DNA of 64,000 nucleotides, from assembly GCF_018403285.1 (NCBI RefSeq), contig NZ_BOSJ01000009.1, positions 1-64,000 of the forward strand, given 5' to 3'. This document shows, in pieces, positions 18,061 through 27,128 of this stretch. The stretch is from Paenibacillus sp. J45TS6 (lineage in GTDB: Bacteria > Bacillota > Bacilli > Paenibacillales > Paenibacillaceae). Positions within the stretch are counted from its first letter, which is position 1. Each line of letters starts with the position of its first letter. The translations under genes were made by a program, and so were the position numbers. Below the pieces are notes generated by a model, which searched no databases, was not told the DNA's origin, and worked only from the letters and a program-made list of their open reading frames with translations.

Positions 18061-19089
18061 ACAAGAAGGACATGTCCATTCGCGCAAGTTGAGATTTTTC
18101 ACGTCTGCATGTTTGTACCCACAACTTGAACATAATTGGCTGCTTGCATAGTTTTTGGGAGCGATGATGACATCTCGACCTTTCCACATTGCTTTGTACT
18201 CAATCATGGTTCTGAATTGCGACCAGGATACTTCACTAATGGCTTTCGCCAATTTGCGATTTTTTTGCATATTCTTCACTTTTAGGTCTTCCATCACAAT
18301 GACTTGGTTTTCGTTCGTAATGACATGACTAATACAGTGAAGATAATGGGCACGTTGATTGGCGATTTTCTCATGAAGTCTCCCTACTTTCAATCGCATT
18401 TTTTGGCGATTGAAAGACCCTTTCTTTTTGCGAGAAAGGGAACGTTGCAAAAAAGCCAATCGTTTTTCCGCTTTACGAAACCATTTTGGATTTTCGTATC
18501 GTTGCCCGTTTGATAAGATGGCGAACTCTTTCAACCCCACATCAATGCCCACTTGTGTGTCCAGTTTCGGAAATAATTGCTCGTTTTCTTCCACCAAAAC
18601 GGATACGAAATACTTATTTGTTGGGGTTTTCGAAACGGTAGCCGATTTAATAGTACCAAAAAATGGACGGTGTTGCTTGATTTTGATAAGTGATTTGAGT
18701 CTCGGTAATTTCAACTTCCCATTTTCAATTGAGATGGTACCTTTTTGGTTATTGGTTGTGTAGCTGTGATAGTTTTCTTTTTTACTTTTGAATTTTGGGA
18801 ATCCGACGGATTTATCCCGAAAGAAATGAGCATATGCCTTGTTTAGATTCATTTGGGCGTTAGCTAAAGCTAAACTATCCACTTCTTTTAACCATTCAAA
18901 TTCTTTCTTATATTGAGCGGGTGTGGGATATTTAATCGTTTTATCTTCTTTTTCATGCAATTCTTTATATGAAGATATTCTGTCCGCTAACATTTTGTTG
19001 TAGACAAAACGAACGCAACCGAATGTTTTCGCAAAGAATAGACGCTGTTCGCTGTTTGGATAGATACGATACTTATACGCTTTTAGCAC
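18001..19089 (-). CDS. tnpB: TnpB, RNA-guided nuclease of IS605 OrfB family
   Basis: A 362-residue TnpB starting [11 protein letters not shown] behind a GTG at 19089 with a GAGG site; an earlier frame start at 19152 is less likely. The RuvC-like catalytic residues are present: Asp in [10 protein letters not shown], Glu in VIVMEDL and Asp in DRDYNASLN. The zinc finger is CSSCG followed by CPSC. All key residues look intact, so it may cut DNA programmed by RNA from the element's right end. Its start overlaps the tnpA 3' end by 17 bases. Confidence 0.92.
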   Translation of the reverse strand: MLKAYKYRIYPNSEQRLFFAKTFGCVRFVYNKMLADRISSYKELHEKEDKTIKYPTPAQYKKEFEWLKEVDSLALANAQMNLNKAYAHFFRDKSVGFPKFKSKKENYHSYTTNNQKGTISIENGKLKLPRLKSLIKIKQHRPFFGTIKSATVSKTPTNKYFVSVLVEENEQLFPKLDTQVGIDVGLKEFAILSNGQRYENPKWFRKAEKRLAFLQRSLSRKKKGSFNRQKMRLKVGRLHEKIANQRAHYLHCISHVITNENQVIVMEDLKVKNMQKNRKLAKAISEVSWSQFRTMIEYKAMWKGRDVIIAPKNYASSQLCSSCGYKHADVKNLNLREWTCPSCHTQHDRDYNASLNLVKLAM

Positions 19090-19498
19090 GCCCTGCACCT
19101 CGCTTTTCTCCTTGATTTTCAATATATTTTTTGATGACATCCAGTGTTGCACCGCCCGTGGTCAGCAGACAAAAACTTCTCGACCAGAACATTTCTTTCC
19201 ATAGCTTCTTTTTTACTTGTGGGAAGTCCCGTTTTATCAGTCGAGAACTTGCACTTTTGTACGCATTAATGAATTTGGTTAATTCTGTATTCGGATGCGC
19301 CTTGAATAAAACGTGTACATGGTCACTATCATGATTCCATTCCATCAATGTTACGTTGTAGTTTTCAGAAAGACGTAAAAATATGTCTTTTGCGTATGTT
19401 GAAAGTGCATCAGCAAACACCATTTTTCTATATTTAACCACTAAAACCAAATAGCACTACAATAAGAAGACTGAATGGTTATTACTATCTAATTTCAT
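19073..19498 (-). pseudogene. tnpA: TnpA, Y1 (HUH) transposase of IS200 type with a nonsense mutation
   Basis: The body matches an IS200/IS605 TnpA: HDSDHVHVLFKA supplies the HUH metal motif, KSASSRLIKRDF is conserved, and VIKKYIENQ carries the catalytic Tyr. The natural start is the ATG at 19498 (MKLDSNNHSVFLL). Codon 14 is TAG at 19457-19459, where relatives have Tyr (LLYYHLV). Translation could only resume at a TTG (19450), losing part of the first beta strand, so the transposase is probably inactive. Confidence 0.8.
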
Positions 19499-19560
19499 TT
19501 ATACACCAGCCTTTCACACTTATAAGACTGATTCTATCATTACATCATTACATACCGAAA

Positions 19561-19966
19561 TCAAAAACAAACCCCTTTTGGCTTTGCCAAACCGAATTCC
19601 ATCTCCCACCTAGACATGGGGCTATTCGCCCTTTCACATGTTTTGAGGAAGGAGAATTCTTTCGAAAAGAATGTTAAATTATCAAATCCATAGTACACCT
19701 GAATATTCTCAAGTTCCGCATCCATAGGAAATGAGAGTTCCCACGGAGAGGCTTTTTCTCTTAAAGCAAGTAAGACCTGCATTCCATTCTACTGCTTTAT
19801 AATTCTTTTGTTGGCTAATCTTTTTTTCACCAGCATCTGCGATATAAATTCCCTTACCCATACCAGGCTTTAGTTCCTTAATAATGGCCTCCATCACGTT
19901 GTTCCTGTTAAGCGAGTCGATGTCTAGTATTCCTAGTACATTTCCTTTCTCATCTTTCATTTCCAC
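19561..19966 (-). pseudogene. Frameshifted gene of unknown function
   Basis: A good ribosome site (GAGGG) leads into GTG/ATG at 19966-19960 and a reading frame with GNVLGILDIDSLNRNN and IIKELKPGMGKGIYIADAG. That frame loses its sense near 19780 and ends at 19709. The overlapping frame then continues with SPWELSFPMDAELENIQVYYGF to 19561. The simplest reading is one gene of about 130 codons with a single frameshift. The family is not recognised. The IS605 left end lies at its 3' edge. Confidence 0.45.
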
Positions 19967-20047
19967 GGAAGACCCTCCCTCTCCACAGCATATTTGATGT
20001 ATAAATTTGTTGTTAGATGAAGTTATTTTGAGTATAAGGTAATATTG

Positions 20048-20398
20048 TTATTTATTCTTGAATTCTGCTTTTGACAAAATCCTTTTGTCGCCTAGGAAAG
20101 CAACAATAACATTGAAGATGAAGAGCAAATAAGACATAACTGCGAGATTAATTCCTACGAAATAAAGTACCCCGACGGTAACCATACACAGTAAATAACA
20201 TACCGTGGGAACGAGCTTTTGCTTAAGAAGTGCCATGCGTTCCATACTTTGATCAGTCGGGTTCTTGTAGGCTTGCTTTATTCTAGCTCTTGCTTGTCCC
20301 AATAGATATGCGTAGTATACAACAACTATAGATATTAATGTAACTAAGACTATTCGAACGTAAGTTTCTACCATGATCTCGTTTGAATTATCAATCAT
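20048..20398 (-). CDS. Small membrane protein, uncharacterised
   Basis: A 116-residue protein with three hydrophobic segments at about residues 12-30, 66-84 and 86-104, and a charged loop ARARIKQAYKNPTDQ between the first two. GGGAGGG immediately precedes the ATG. No family recognised. The 150 bases upstream contain nothing clear. Confidence 0.55.
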   Translation of the reverse strand: MIDNSNEIMVETYVRIVLVTLISIVVVYYAYLLGQARARIKQAYKNPTDQSMERMALLKQKLVPTVCYLLCMVTVGVLYFVGINLAVMSYLLFIFNVIVAFLGDKRILSKAEFKNK

Positions 20399-20550
20399 AC
20401 CCTCCCTTCTGCCCCTTAGTACAGCGTATTATTAATAAGAATTAAGTATCTGAACTAAGGAACCCATGTCACATGATATATAAGTAATGATACCTTATTA
20501 AGTTATACTAGCAGGATATTTCCAATAAGCTTCATTAACTCCCCATAGGT

Positions 20551-21140
20551 TTACAATAAGCAATTTATAGCTCTGCTCAAAGCAGTGTTCCAAGGTTTTG
20601 ATTCAATTAGTTTAATTTCATTTCTCTTACAGGTATCTGCTATCCAGTTTCCATATGAAATACTTACTTCGGCTCTGTCATGTTGTAATTCGCCACCTTC
20701 TCTTGCTAAATAGTTCTGCACGATTTGATTTTTATCTGATTCATGTATAAATATTGATTTCACCTGCGAGTTATCGAAAGATAATGTAAATTCGGGAAGG
20801 ATAAAATCGCCTTCAATAATGATAGGTAATTTATCCTCAATATGCCTGTTTGCAAGCTCTCTTAATACTGGAACCATCTCTTTGCTGACATCAATCAGCC
20901 AGTCTACCGTCCCGTCAACTCCAACATATTTCCCATCTTTAACAGAATCCCAATAATAACTACAGGAAAATGCTCCTTTGTTGTAACTGTTTTTACAGAT
21001 AGATGAACATCATCTACTTCCAAGACATTCACCCCGTAAAATCTAGCAATCTCATAAGCAATACTTGATTTACCACTTCCCGATGCTCCACCAATAAATA
21101 AAACTGTCCAATTTCTATCCTTATTCATTTCTAACCTCAT
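20551..21140 (-). pseudogene. P-loop kinase-like gene with a frameshift
   Basis: The N-terminal frame (to 20904) has FIGGASGSGKSSIAYEIARFYG, an intact Walker A, then VLEVDDVHLSV. It runs out of frame after KEHFPVV. The other frame picks up at about 20940 with YYWDSVKDGKYVGVDGT and continues to 20551 with IIIEGDFILPEF. Together they make one protein of about 195 residues resembling 2-phosphoglycerate-kinase-like ATPases. A single indel near 20945 explains the break; unless it is a sequencing error the gene is dead. Confidence 0.7.
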
Positions 21141-21310
21141 TTATATGTTCATCAGTAATGTTAATGGTTATGTAGTTGTTCCATATTATTTTACCTATCT
21201 CCTTCTTTTCTCATATCAAATTTCAAAACGGCATACAGAGAGAGCATGAATCAAAGGTGAAGTACTTTATGAGACCAAAGCTGATAAAGCTTAGAAGGTT
21301 GATTAAAGCA

Positions 21311-21364
21311 AACGGGAAACGATAGCACCATGACAACAGGTTGCCGGAGCTTCGGCAGCCTGTT
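21311..21364 (+). repeat. Family-1 palindrome-plus-hairpin repeat, copy A; gap 21141-21476
   Basis: A degenerate copy: AACGGGAAACGATAG, then a 12-bp hairpin at 21335-21364 (AACAGGTTGCCG with CGGCAGCCTGTT, one G-U). The hairpin has no T tail. The rest of the gap upstream of the AraC gene shows no gene. Confidence 0.5.
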
Positions 21365-21476
21365 CGACTACCGGGCAGGATTACGTACTAACCGTGTTTC
21401 TCCGCCAATATGAGAAAAAACATCGAGAAACCAATTGTTCTCCATGCTACAATGAACGCCATGGAGGTGCACATCC

Positions 21477-22859
21477 ATAGACTATAAGCAAAGAATTCAA
21501 TCCGCACTTAATTATATCGAATCGCATGTACAGGAAGACATTCCGTGTGAGTCACTTGTAGCGTTAGCCGGCTTCTCTAAGTCACATTTTTTGCGTGTGT
21601 TTGAGGCGTACACCGGCTTCACCGTCATGTCATATGTACGCGGTCGCAAATTAGATCTTGCTGCCGAACGATTAAGGAATAGCAATGATAAAATAACGGA
21701 GATCGCATATGACTACGGCTTCGAATCCCATGATGTATTCGGAAGAGCTTTCAAACGCGTGTATGGAATAACACCAGAAAACTATCGGAGGGGACGGTTT
21801 CTTTTGCCTACATTCCACGCTGTTAATCTCGCACTGCAGCAACAGGGAGCTGAAGCCTTGATAAAAACCAAGCCACATACGATGATCGTAACAAAACCAG
21901 CGATGAAACTAATTGGGATAGAATGCCGATTTGAAGATGGTGTATCTTCGCCCGATCTGTGGAAACAATATTTCGAAGAATGGCAACAAACTTTCGGCAA
22001 TATTGCACATTTGCGGGTTGAGTCAGAAAAAGAAATTGATTATGCACTGACTGTAGATCGAGACGAAAGCGGGTACACCTATTTTATCGGGATCGAAGTG
22101 ACAAGCGTAGACCATGTACCGTCAGGGACCATAGCACGTCTCATCCCTAAAACGAAATATGCCATATTCACAGCGATTGGACCCGTTGAGGAGTCGATAG
22201 GACGAACGTATGACCATATTTTCAAGGAATGGTTTCCAAGCTCGTCCTTTCAAACAGCTCCCGGTCCGATCATGGAACACTATGATATGCGTTGTGCTAC
22301 CCATCTCGGCATACCACCTGAAAAGCATGAAATGGATATTTACATCCCAATCGAACCCGTCAAAACAGAAACAAAAGAAATTATTGAACTTCAACCTTAC
22401 CGAGCAGCATATTACAAGGCTGTGGGCACGAAGGGAAGGAAGTGGCACCAAATAAAGAAAGAAGCATTTGACGTCATGATCGCTTGGACATTATCGCAAG
22501 GTATTGATCAATCTAATCTGCGAATTCGAGCGCATAACAACGGAGGTGCTCCGGAGGAGGATTTCTATTACGAGGTTTATATGGACGTTACAGGGATAGA
22601 TATCTCAATAACAGAGGATTCACTTATCAGCCTGATAGATTTTGAAGGCGGATTGTATGTCGTCACTCCCACACTTCATCGTATGTTGGAGCCGACAGGA
22701 GAAGCATTTTGCAAATGGTTTGACCAGCAGGAGAAATATAAAATGACGGGTGAATGGTTCGAGGAATTCTTTATTCATGGCGGAAAAGTTACTTTGGACA
22801 CACTCATCAGAATACATTTTGAAGCGAAGAGATTGTTGGTTACTGAGGGGAAACTGTAG
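21477..22859 (+). CDS. AraC-family regulator with GyrI-like effector domains; apparent ATA start
   Basis: A 460-residue transcription regulator. Residues 1-105 are two AraC HTH units (IPCESLVALAGFSKSHFLRVFE and ITEIAYDYGFESHDVFGRAFKR). Residues 140-290 and 300-460 look like two GyrI/SbmC-like small-molecule binding domains (PAMKLIGIECRF; PYRAAYYKAVGTKG). A complete HTH needs a start at 21477, where GGAGG stands 9 bases before ATA; there is no ATG, GTG or TTG in frame back to a stop. A TTG at 21591 would delete the first HTH helices. So the ATG was mutated to ATA or ATA is used weakly. Target genes unknown. Confidence 0.75.
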   Translation: MDYKQRIQSALNYIESHVQEDIPCESLVALAGFSKSHFLRVFEAYTGFTVMSYVRGRKLDLAAERLRNSNDKITEIAYDYGFESHDVFGRAFKRVYGITPENYRRGRFLLPTFHAVNLALQQQGAEALIKTKPHTMIVTKPAMKLIGIECRFEDGVSSPDLWKQYFEEWQQTFGNIAHLRVESEKEIDYALTVDRDESGYTYFIGIEVTSVDHVPSGTIARLIPKTKYAIFTAIGPVEESIGRTYDHIFKEWFPSSSFQTAPGPIMEHYDMRCATHLGIPPEKHEMDIYIPIEPVKTETKEIIELQPYRAAYYKAVGTKGRKWHQIKKEAFDVMIAWTLSQGIDQSNLRIRAHNNGGAPEEDFYYEVYMDVTGIDISITEDSLISLIDFEGGLYVVTPTLHRMLEPTGEAFCKWFDQQEKYKMTGEWFEEFFIHGGKVTLDTLIRIHFEAKRLLVTEGKL

Positions 22860-22877
22860 CTCAATAAAAACAAGAAG

Positions 22878-22900
22878 GAGCCGATCATATTGATCGGCTC
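22878..22900 (+). terminator. Hairpin after the AraC gene
   Basis: A perfect stem, GAGCCGATCA with TGATCGGCTC, and a three-base loop, 19 bases after the AraC stop. There is no T tract, so termination may be weak or the stem may stabilise the mRNA. Confidence 0.5.
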
Positions 22901-22916
22901 GTGAGCAGCAGCTAGT

Positions 22917-23060
22917 GTCGGGTGACAAAAACATAGTAACAATAGAAGCCGCTGATTAAGCGGCTTTTTAAATTTATGTTATCAAGTTCTTGTTTAAAAC
23001 CCAATGACAATAACTTGATAACATTCCCGACAGATGACAAGAACATTGTTACATTCCCGA
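22917..23060 (+). repeat. Three degenerate copies of a GACAAnAAC...CATTCCCGA unit, with a terminator inside
   Basis: The unit GACAA(A/T/G)AAC...TAAC(ATTCCCGA) occurs at about 22924, 23008 and 23036; the last two copies are complete and adjacent. A rho-independent hairpin AAGCCGC/GCGGCTT with a T run (22946-22971) lies between the first and second copies. Confidence 0.45.
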
Positions 23061-23073
23061 TATGTTTCATTGA

Positions 23074-23106
23074 GGGCGTCTAATAAAGATAATTAGACGC
23101 CCTTTC
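23074..23106. terminator. Hairpin upstream of the GNAT gene
   Basis: GGGCGTCTAAT pairs perfectly with ATTAGACGCCC around a 7-base loop, followed by TTTCATTA. It probably insulates the GNAT gene at 23156 from upstream transcription. Confidence 0.6.
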
Positions 23107-23155
23107 ATTACTCTATTCCTGCTTTGTATTCCTTCTATATATTAGGAGGATATCA

Positions 23156-23731
23156 ATGAGTAACTTACAAAATATGAGTAAAAACATCTTTACTATAGAA
23201 TGCAAAGATATATTTTTGAGGGAGTATATGATTGAAGATCTAAATGAATTACAGAACATTACCTGGCAACCCCATTTCAATGAATTTTTGATTGATTGGA
23301 ACGTATCCAGAGAACAGCGGGAAGAATGGATAACGAATTATGAAATACCAGATAACAAACGGTTTCTAAATGCTGTATCAAAAGATGGAGATATAGGGCA
23401 ACTCCGTTTACGAATGGGTATAATATCCAAAGGGACTGGTAAGTTTATCGGCGTGTGCGGTACAGGAATATTGGATAGAGTGCCATCACCCAATAGAGAG
23501 ATCTTTTTTGGGATTTCAAAAGACCATACAAACAAGGGTTACACGACCCAAGCCGCAAAAGGATTAATTAAGTATTTCTTTGAAAATACCAATGTCCAGG
23601 ATGTCATTGCTATAGCTCAGATACGTAACGTTCCATCGAATAAAGTGATACAAAAATGTGGTTTTGAATTTCAAAACAATATTGAGATTGAGAATAGGAA
23701 GTACAATTATTACCAACTTAGAAAGAGATAG
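23156..23731 (+). CDS. GNAT N-acetyltransferase
   Basis: A 191-residue acetyltransferase. It has an LREYMIEDLNELQ N-terminus, a GKFIGVCGTGIL strand, the acetyl-CoA loop NKGYTTQAAKGL, and RNVPSNKVIQKCGFEFQ near the C-terminus. AGGAGG precedes the ATG. The gene stands alone between a terminator and a family-1 repeat. Substrate unknown; the Trp-rich N-terminal part recalls RimJ-type enzymes. Confidence 0.85.
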   Translation: MSNLQNMSKNIFTIECKDIFLREYMIEDLNELQNITWQPHFNEFLIDWNVSREQREEWITNYEIPDNKRFLNAVSKDGDIGQLRLRMGIISKGTGKFIGVCGTGILDRVPSPNREIFFGISKDHTNKGYTTQAAKGLIKYFFENTNVQDVIAIAQIRNVPSNKVIQKCGFEFQNNIEIENRKYNYYQLRKR

Positions 23732-23800
23732 TTGCGCTAACGGTAAAACGTTAGTTCAAGAAAAATAAAGAGGCAGCCGGTCATAAAGACCGACTGTTCT
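23732..23800 (+). repeat. Family-1 repeat, copy B
   Basis: TTGCGCTAACG and CGTTAGTTCAA form a palindrome around GTAAAA directly after the GNAT stop. A second stem, CAGCCGGTC with GACCGACTG, lies 15 bases on. This is the clearest palindrome of the family. Confidence 0.65.
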
Positions 23801-23844
23801 TCATTCAATTAACGGGTTGTATAGAGAGAGTATAAAAGCTGTAG

Positions 23845-25203
23845 TTAATTGATGCGCTCTGCTGTTTGCACTTCGGTACCATCATAAATTTTTACTAATT
23901 CCTTGCCGTCTTCCGTTGTAAAATCAACATTTACTGATAATCCTCTTAAGAAGAAGTTTTCCTCTGTTTTAGCGTGTAATTCGAGTTTCATTGAACCAGG
24001 CATCTTGATAAAAAGTCTATTGTTTTCTAATAAAACATGAATGATTAAATCAGGATGTTCTGTTAGTACATAATCGCCGACAAGACGTTTTAAAACATCT
24101 TCTGGGAGAAGTTGGGCACGTTCTAAAGGAGGTTTTTCCTCAGCAAGTTTATAAGGCTCATTGAAAGTAGCTTGCTCAATTGCATGTAAGACTTGTTGTT
24201 CAAAGTCGAAATCTTGTTCTTTATTTCTTAGTGCGATAATGACAATATCATGATCGATGAAGCGTCTAAGGCTTGTCGCATAACCTGGCCAACCGCCACT
24301 ATGCCAAATTATTTGACCTTTTTCCTCATCATCCTCCAAAATCCAACCAAAACCATATTTAAATGGTGACTCAGTTTTTGTCATTGCTGGTTTATAAGCT
24401 TCTTTTAGTAAATCATCATTGATTAAATTACCTGCGCTTAGAGCACGCTCATAAAGATATAGATCCCTAACAGTTGATTGAATACCACCGTCACCAAGCA
24501 TTCCATCTAAATAGGTAACCATTTTTGACTCCTCAAAATCATCTGCCAAAATATGCTCACCTGCATATACATCGTAGACATAACCGTATGCATAATCATC
24601 AATTTCGATATTCTCTTTTCTAACGCCAATGGCTTGAGTACGAGCCATATTAAGTGGTTTAAAAATGTTCGCTTGTAAAAAATCAGCAAAATCCATGTCA
24701 GTTACGCATTCGATGATTAATGCAAGTAAAATATAACCAGTATTGCTATATTCAACACGCTCATTTGGTGCAAATAGACGCTCAGGTTTGTATTTGATTA
24801 AATACTTGATTAAGTCATCATTATCAGCGATTTTCTTTTTATCCCAGTTCAACTCAAATAGATCTAAATAATCAGGAAGTCCGCTCGTGTGATTAAGTAA
24901 GTGTCTAATTGTAATTCCTTCATAAGGAAGATTAGGTATCCATTTCTCCACAGAATCATCAAGACTTAGCTTACCTTCCTGGATGAGTAGTAAAATTGCG
25001 GTTGCTGTAATTGGCTTTGAAACAGATGCAAGGTTGAAAACAGATCGTGATGTTAATGGACGATTTGTTGACAGTTCAGCATCACCGAAAGCTCCTTCAT
25101 ATAAAATCTCGCCTTTTTTAGCGACAAGAACCGTCCCATTTAATAATTCTCTTTCCTTAATATCATTGAATAAACTTTCTAAGTTAGCCTTTGTGTTAGA
25201 CAT
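23845..25203 (-). CDS. Beta-lactamase-fold serine hydrolase with C-terminal domain
   Basis: A 452-residue class C beta-lactamase-like serine hydrolase. SVSK holds the nucleophile (near residue 60), HTSGLPDY follows, YSN is the second motif, and HSGGWPGYATS is the third-motif region. About 100 residues after it form a beta-rich C-terminal domain of the DUF3471 type. There is no signal peptide. The ATG at 25203 has AAGGA at good spacing and overlaps the stop of the MarR gene by 8 bases, so the two are translationally coupled and MarR probably controls it. Confidence 0.85.
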   Translation of the reverse strand: MSNTKANLESLFNDIKERELLNGTVLVAKKGEILYEGAFGDAELSTNRPLTSRSVFNLASVSKPITATAILLLIQEGKLSLDDSVEKWIPNLPYEGITIRHLLNHTSGLPDYLDLFELNWDKKKIADNDDLIKYLIKYKPERLFAPNERVEYSNTGYILLALIIECVTDMDFADFLQANIFKPLNMARTQAIGVRKENIEIDDYAYGYVYDVYAGEHILADDFEESKMVTYLDGMLGDGGIQSTVRDLYLYERALSAGNLINDDLLKEAYKPAMTKTESPFKYGFGWILEDDEEKGQIIWHSGGWPGYATSLRRFIDHDIVIIALRNKEQDFDFEQQVLHAIEQATFNEPYKLAEEKPPLERAQLLPEDVLKRLVGDYVLTEHPDLIIHVLLENNRLFIKMPGSMKLELHAKTEENFFLRGLSVNVDFTTEDGKELVKIYDGTEVQTAERIN

Positions 25204-25681
25204 GATTAGTTTCCTTCCAATCTTGTTTTTCACATTTATTTTCTACAATCTTACTTAGCTTTGTGAGAATTCTTTTGAGTTCTTCCATTTCACTCAATTC
25301 CATTTGCGAGTAAAAACGATTAATAATTTCTCGATTTATTTTTTCTTCCTTTTCAAAATATTTGGTTCCTTTATCTGCTAGTTGCACAAGTATTTCGCGT
25401 CTATTTTTTGGATTAATTGTCCGCACTAAATAATTTTCATCTTCGAGCTTATTAACAATCTGTCCAACAGCACTCGATGTTATTTTCATTAGTCGAGCAA
25501 TTTCTCCAATAGAAATTTTTTCGTGATCTTTAACAATATTCATTAGAATTGTTTGATTATTAGAAAGATCATCATCGAGTAAAGATTGATACTCTTTTAT
25601 GATTATTTTATTCATTGTATAATGCATCTCGTTTATTTCGGTAACGAGTTCAAATAATTTATCTCCCTTACTTTTTTTCAT
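25196..25681 (-). CDS. MarR-family transcriptional regulator
   Basis: A 161-residue winged-helix repressor: ISIGEIARLMKITSSAVGQIVNKLEDENYLVR is the recognition helix region, and NRREILVQLADKG the wing. It is first in a two-gene operon with the serine hydrolase. A 12-bp palindrome between the -35 and -10 of its own promoter suggests autoregulation, relieved by an unknown ligand. Confidence 0.88.
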   Translation of the reverse strand: MKKSKGDKLFELVTEINEMHYTMNKIIIKEYQSLLDDDLSNNQTILMNIVKDHEKISIGEIARLMKITSSAVGQIVNKLEDENYLVRTINPKNRREILVQLADKGTKYFEKEEKINREIINRFYSQMELSEMEELKRILTKLSKIVENKCEKQDWKETNHV

Positions 25682-25714
25682 ATATTAAATCCCCTTCACT
25701 ATCAATATAACTTA

Positions 25715-25743
25715 AATATAAAGTATACTTTAATATAAATCAA
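25715..25743 (-). promoter_or_regulatory. marR promoter with embedded operator
   Basis: On the minus strand TTGATT (25738-25743) and TATATT (25715-25720) are spaced 17 bases. The perfect palindrome AAAGTATACTTT (25720-25731) lies between them, the position expected for a MarR repressor site. Confidence 0.65.
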
Positions 25744-25858
25744 TTTTAACTTATATAAGTTAATCCATTTTCCTTGTTCCAGATCTAAAGTCAATGACTA
25801 TAACAGTTATTTACTGTTTCGGGTTCCCTTTACTACAGGTACATATTTACGTTTGTGT

Positions 25859-25929
25859 GTTAAACTAACAGAAAAACGTTAGTAGAAAACAGCAGGGAGC
25901 AGCTTGCCATTTGGCAACTGCTCCCTTTT
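25859..25929 (+). repeat. Family-1 repeat, copy C, with terminator hairpin; gap 25744-26152
   Basis: TTAAACTAACA...CGTTAGTAGAA is followed by GGGAGCAGCTTGCC paired with GGCAACTGCTCCC and then TTTTATT. Nothing gene-like was seen in the rest of this 400-base gap. Confidence 0.6.
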
Positions 25930-26152
25930 ATTAGGACAGCCTATGTGTTTCTTGTATTTCAACTAAATTCTAGATGTAAATTTCTGCATTGTGATTGGAG
26001 GTTATTATCCTATATAGTTAATGCTTCAAACCTGCCTAACGAAACCAAAAATCACAACATTCAGGATTGTCGGACACATACGAACGTTTAAGTTTCTCAA
26101 AATCCTTGGTATATTTCTTATGCCTAATTAGCTATATGAGGAGGTGGAATTT

Positions 26153-26449
26153 ATGAGAGAAAAACTAAATTTTTGGTCTTTCTTCCTTTCAATAATTTGT
26201 TTAGTTTCGTATTTGACAATGCCATATTGGATCGAAATCTATAGACTTATCCATAAAATATCCGTCCCAGACGCCTTTAATATTGTTTACATCCTTTCAT
26301 TAACTACTTTAATCCTTGGAATAATAGGACTAACAGGTGAAAAAAATTTAAAGTCTGTTTCAAGAGGAATAGTAACTATCTTAATCACATTCAGCATAAC
26401 AGGATTTCTGAGCTTCTTGATGTGGATACAACAATCTTTCTTATTTTAA
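26153..26449 (+). CDS. Small membrane protein
   Basis: A 98-residue protein with three hydrophobic segments (about residues 7-27, 43-60 and 73-92). GGAGG sits 8 bases before the ATG at 26153; a GTG nine bases earlier overlaps that site and is not used here. It is followed by a second small membrane gene 61 bases on. No family recognised. Confidence 0.55.
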   Translation: MREKLNFWSFFLSIICLVSYLTMPYWIEIYRLIHKISVPDAFNIVYILSLTTLILGIIGLTGEKNLKSVSRGIVTILITFSITGFLSFLMWIQQSFLF

Positions 26450-26510
26450 TGAAGTAATTACTTCTTAAAGGCATTATACTGAAAAATCACATAAAATTGG
26501 AGGCAACTGT

Positions 26511-26846
26511 TTGAAGATTAACCTTAGCGTAATTAGTTATGTAGCTTATCTATTAGTTATATCGACCACATCTTTCTTATTTTACTGGGTATTCAAGATA
26601 TGGATAGAAATGGGAAGATTCACAGCAGCAGATGCCCCACCAGGTGACATTGGTGCAACAGAAAAAGTATTTTATAGTTTCGTTATACCGATTGGGTACT
26701 TTGTTATCATGACCTTACTTTCATTTGTTTTTCGTCGCTACTTAATAAAATATTCAGTTAATCTGAAAACAATATTTATACTCGCAATAAATGTACTCAT
26801 TACTGTCTACTTAATAACACAATTCACAATCTTTTCTTTTAGTTAA
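26511..26846 (+). CDS. Small membrane protein, TTG start
   Basis: A 111-residue protein with three hydrophobic segments. The loop after the first contains DAPPGDIGATEKV. GGAGG lies 7 bases before TTG at 26511 and no ATG fits better. It lies downstream of the other small membrane gene and may be co-transcribed. A family-1 repeat with a terminator hairpin follows. Function unknown. Confidence 0.5.
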   Translation: MKINLSVISYVAYLLVISTTSFLFYWVFKIWIEMGRFTAADAPPGDIGATEKVFYSFVIPIGYFVIMTLLSFVFRRYLIKYSVNLKTIFILAINVLITVYLITQFTIFSFS

Positions 26847-26887
26847 TTTCTATAGGAGCCGAATGATTGTTTTATTAGGATAACTCA

Positions 26888-26957
26888 TTAAGCTAATGAA
26901 AAACGATAGTTGAACACAGCACGGAGCAACTTGCCAGTTAGCAACTGCTCCCTTTTA
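26888..26957 (+). repeat. Family-1 repeat, copy D, with terminator hairpin
   Basis: ATTAAGCTAATG...CGATAGTTGAA, then GGAGCA...TTGC paired with GCAA...TGCTCC followed by CTTTTATTA. The stem is close to that of copy C. Confidence 0.6.
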
Positions 26958-27128
26958 TTATGCAAACCGGCAATTATACATACCCACTTGGAAGCCACAT
27001 TCATTGTATCTATGATTACGTTATACTCACTTTTATCAAGCATTATCCGTTTTTATAAGTAATAGATAATGATAAATTAATTCAATTCACTAATATTATA
27101 AGGATGATGCCATGACTGGTAGCATCTT

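Larger units (their letters stand above)
17877..19560 (-). mobile_element. IS200/IS605-family element (tnpA broken, tnpB intact)
   Basis: The element carries tnpA followed by an overlapping tnpB. The right end at 17877-17930 has the characteristic subterminal hairpin: CCCACCACTT pairs with AAGTGGGGG, next to the terminal TTCAC on the minus strand. The left end lies upstream of tnpA, somewhere in 19500-19560, and cannot be fixed by eye. No inverted terminal repeats or target duplication are expected in this family. Confidence 0.8.
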
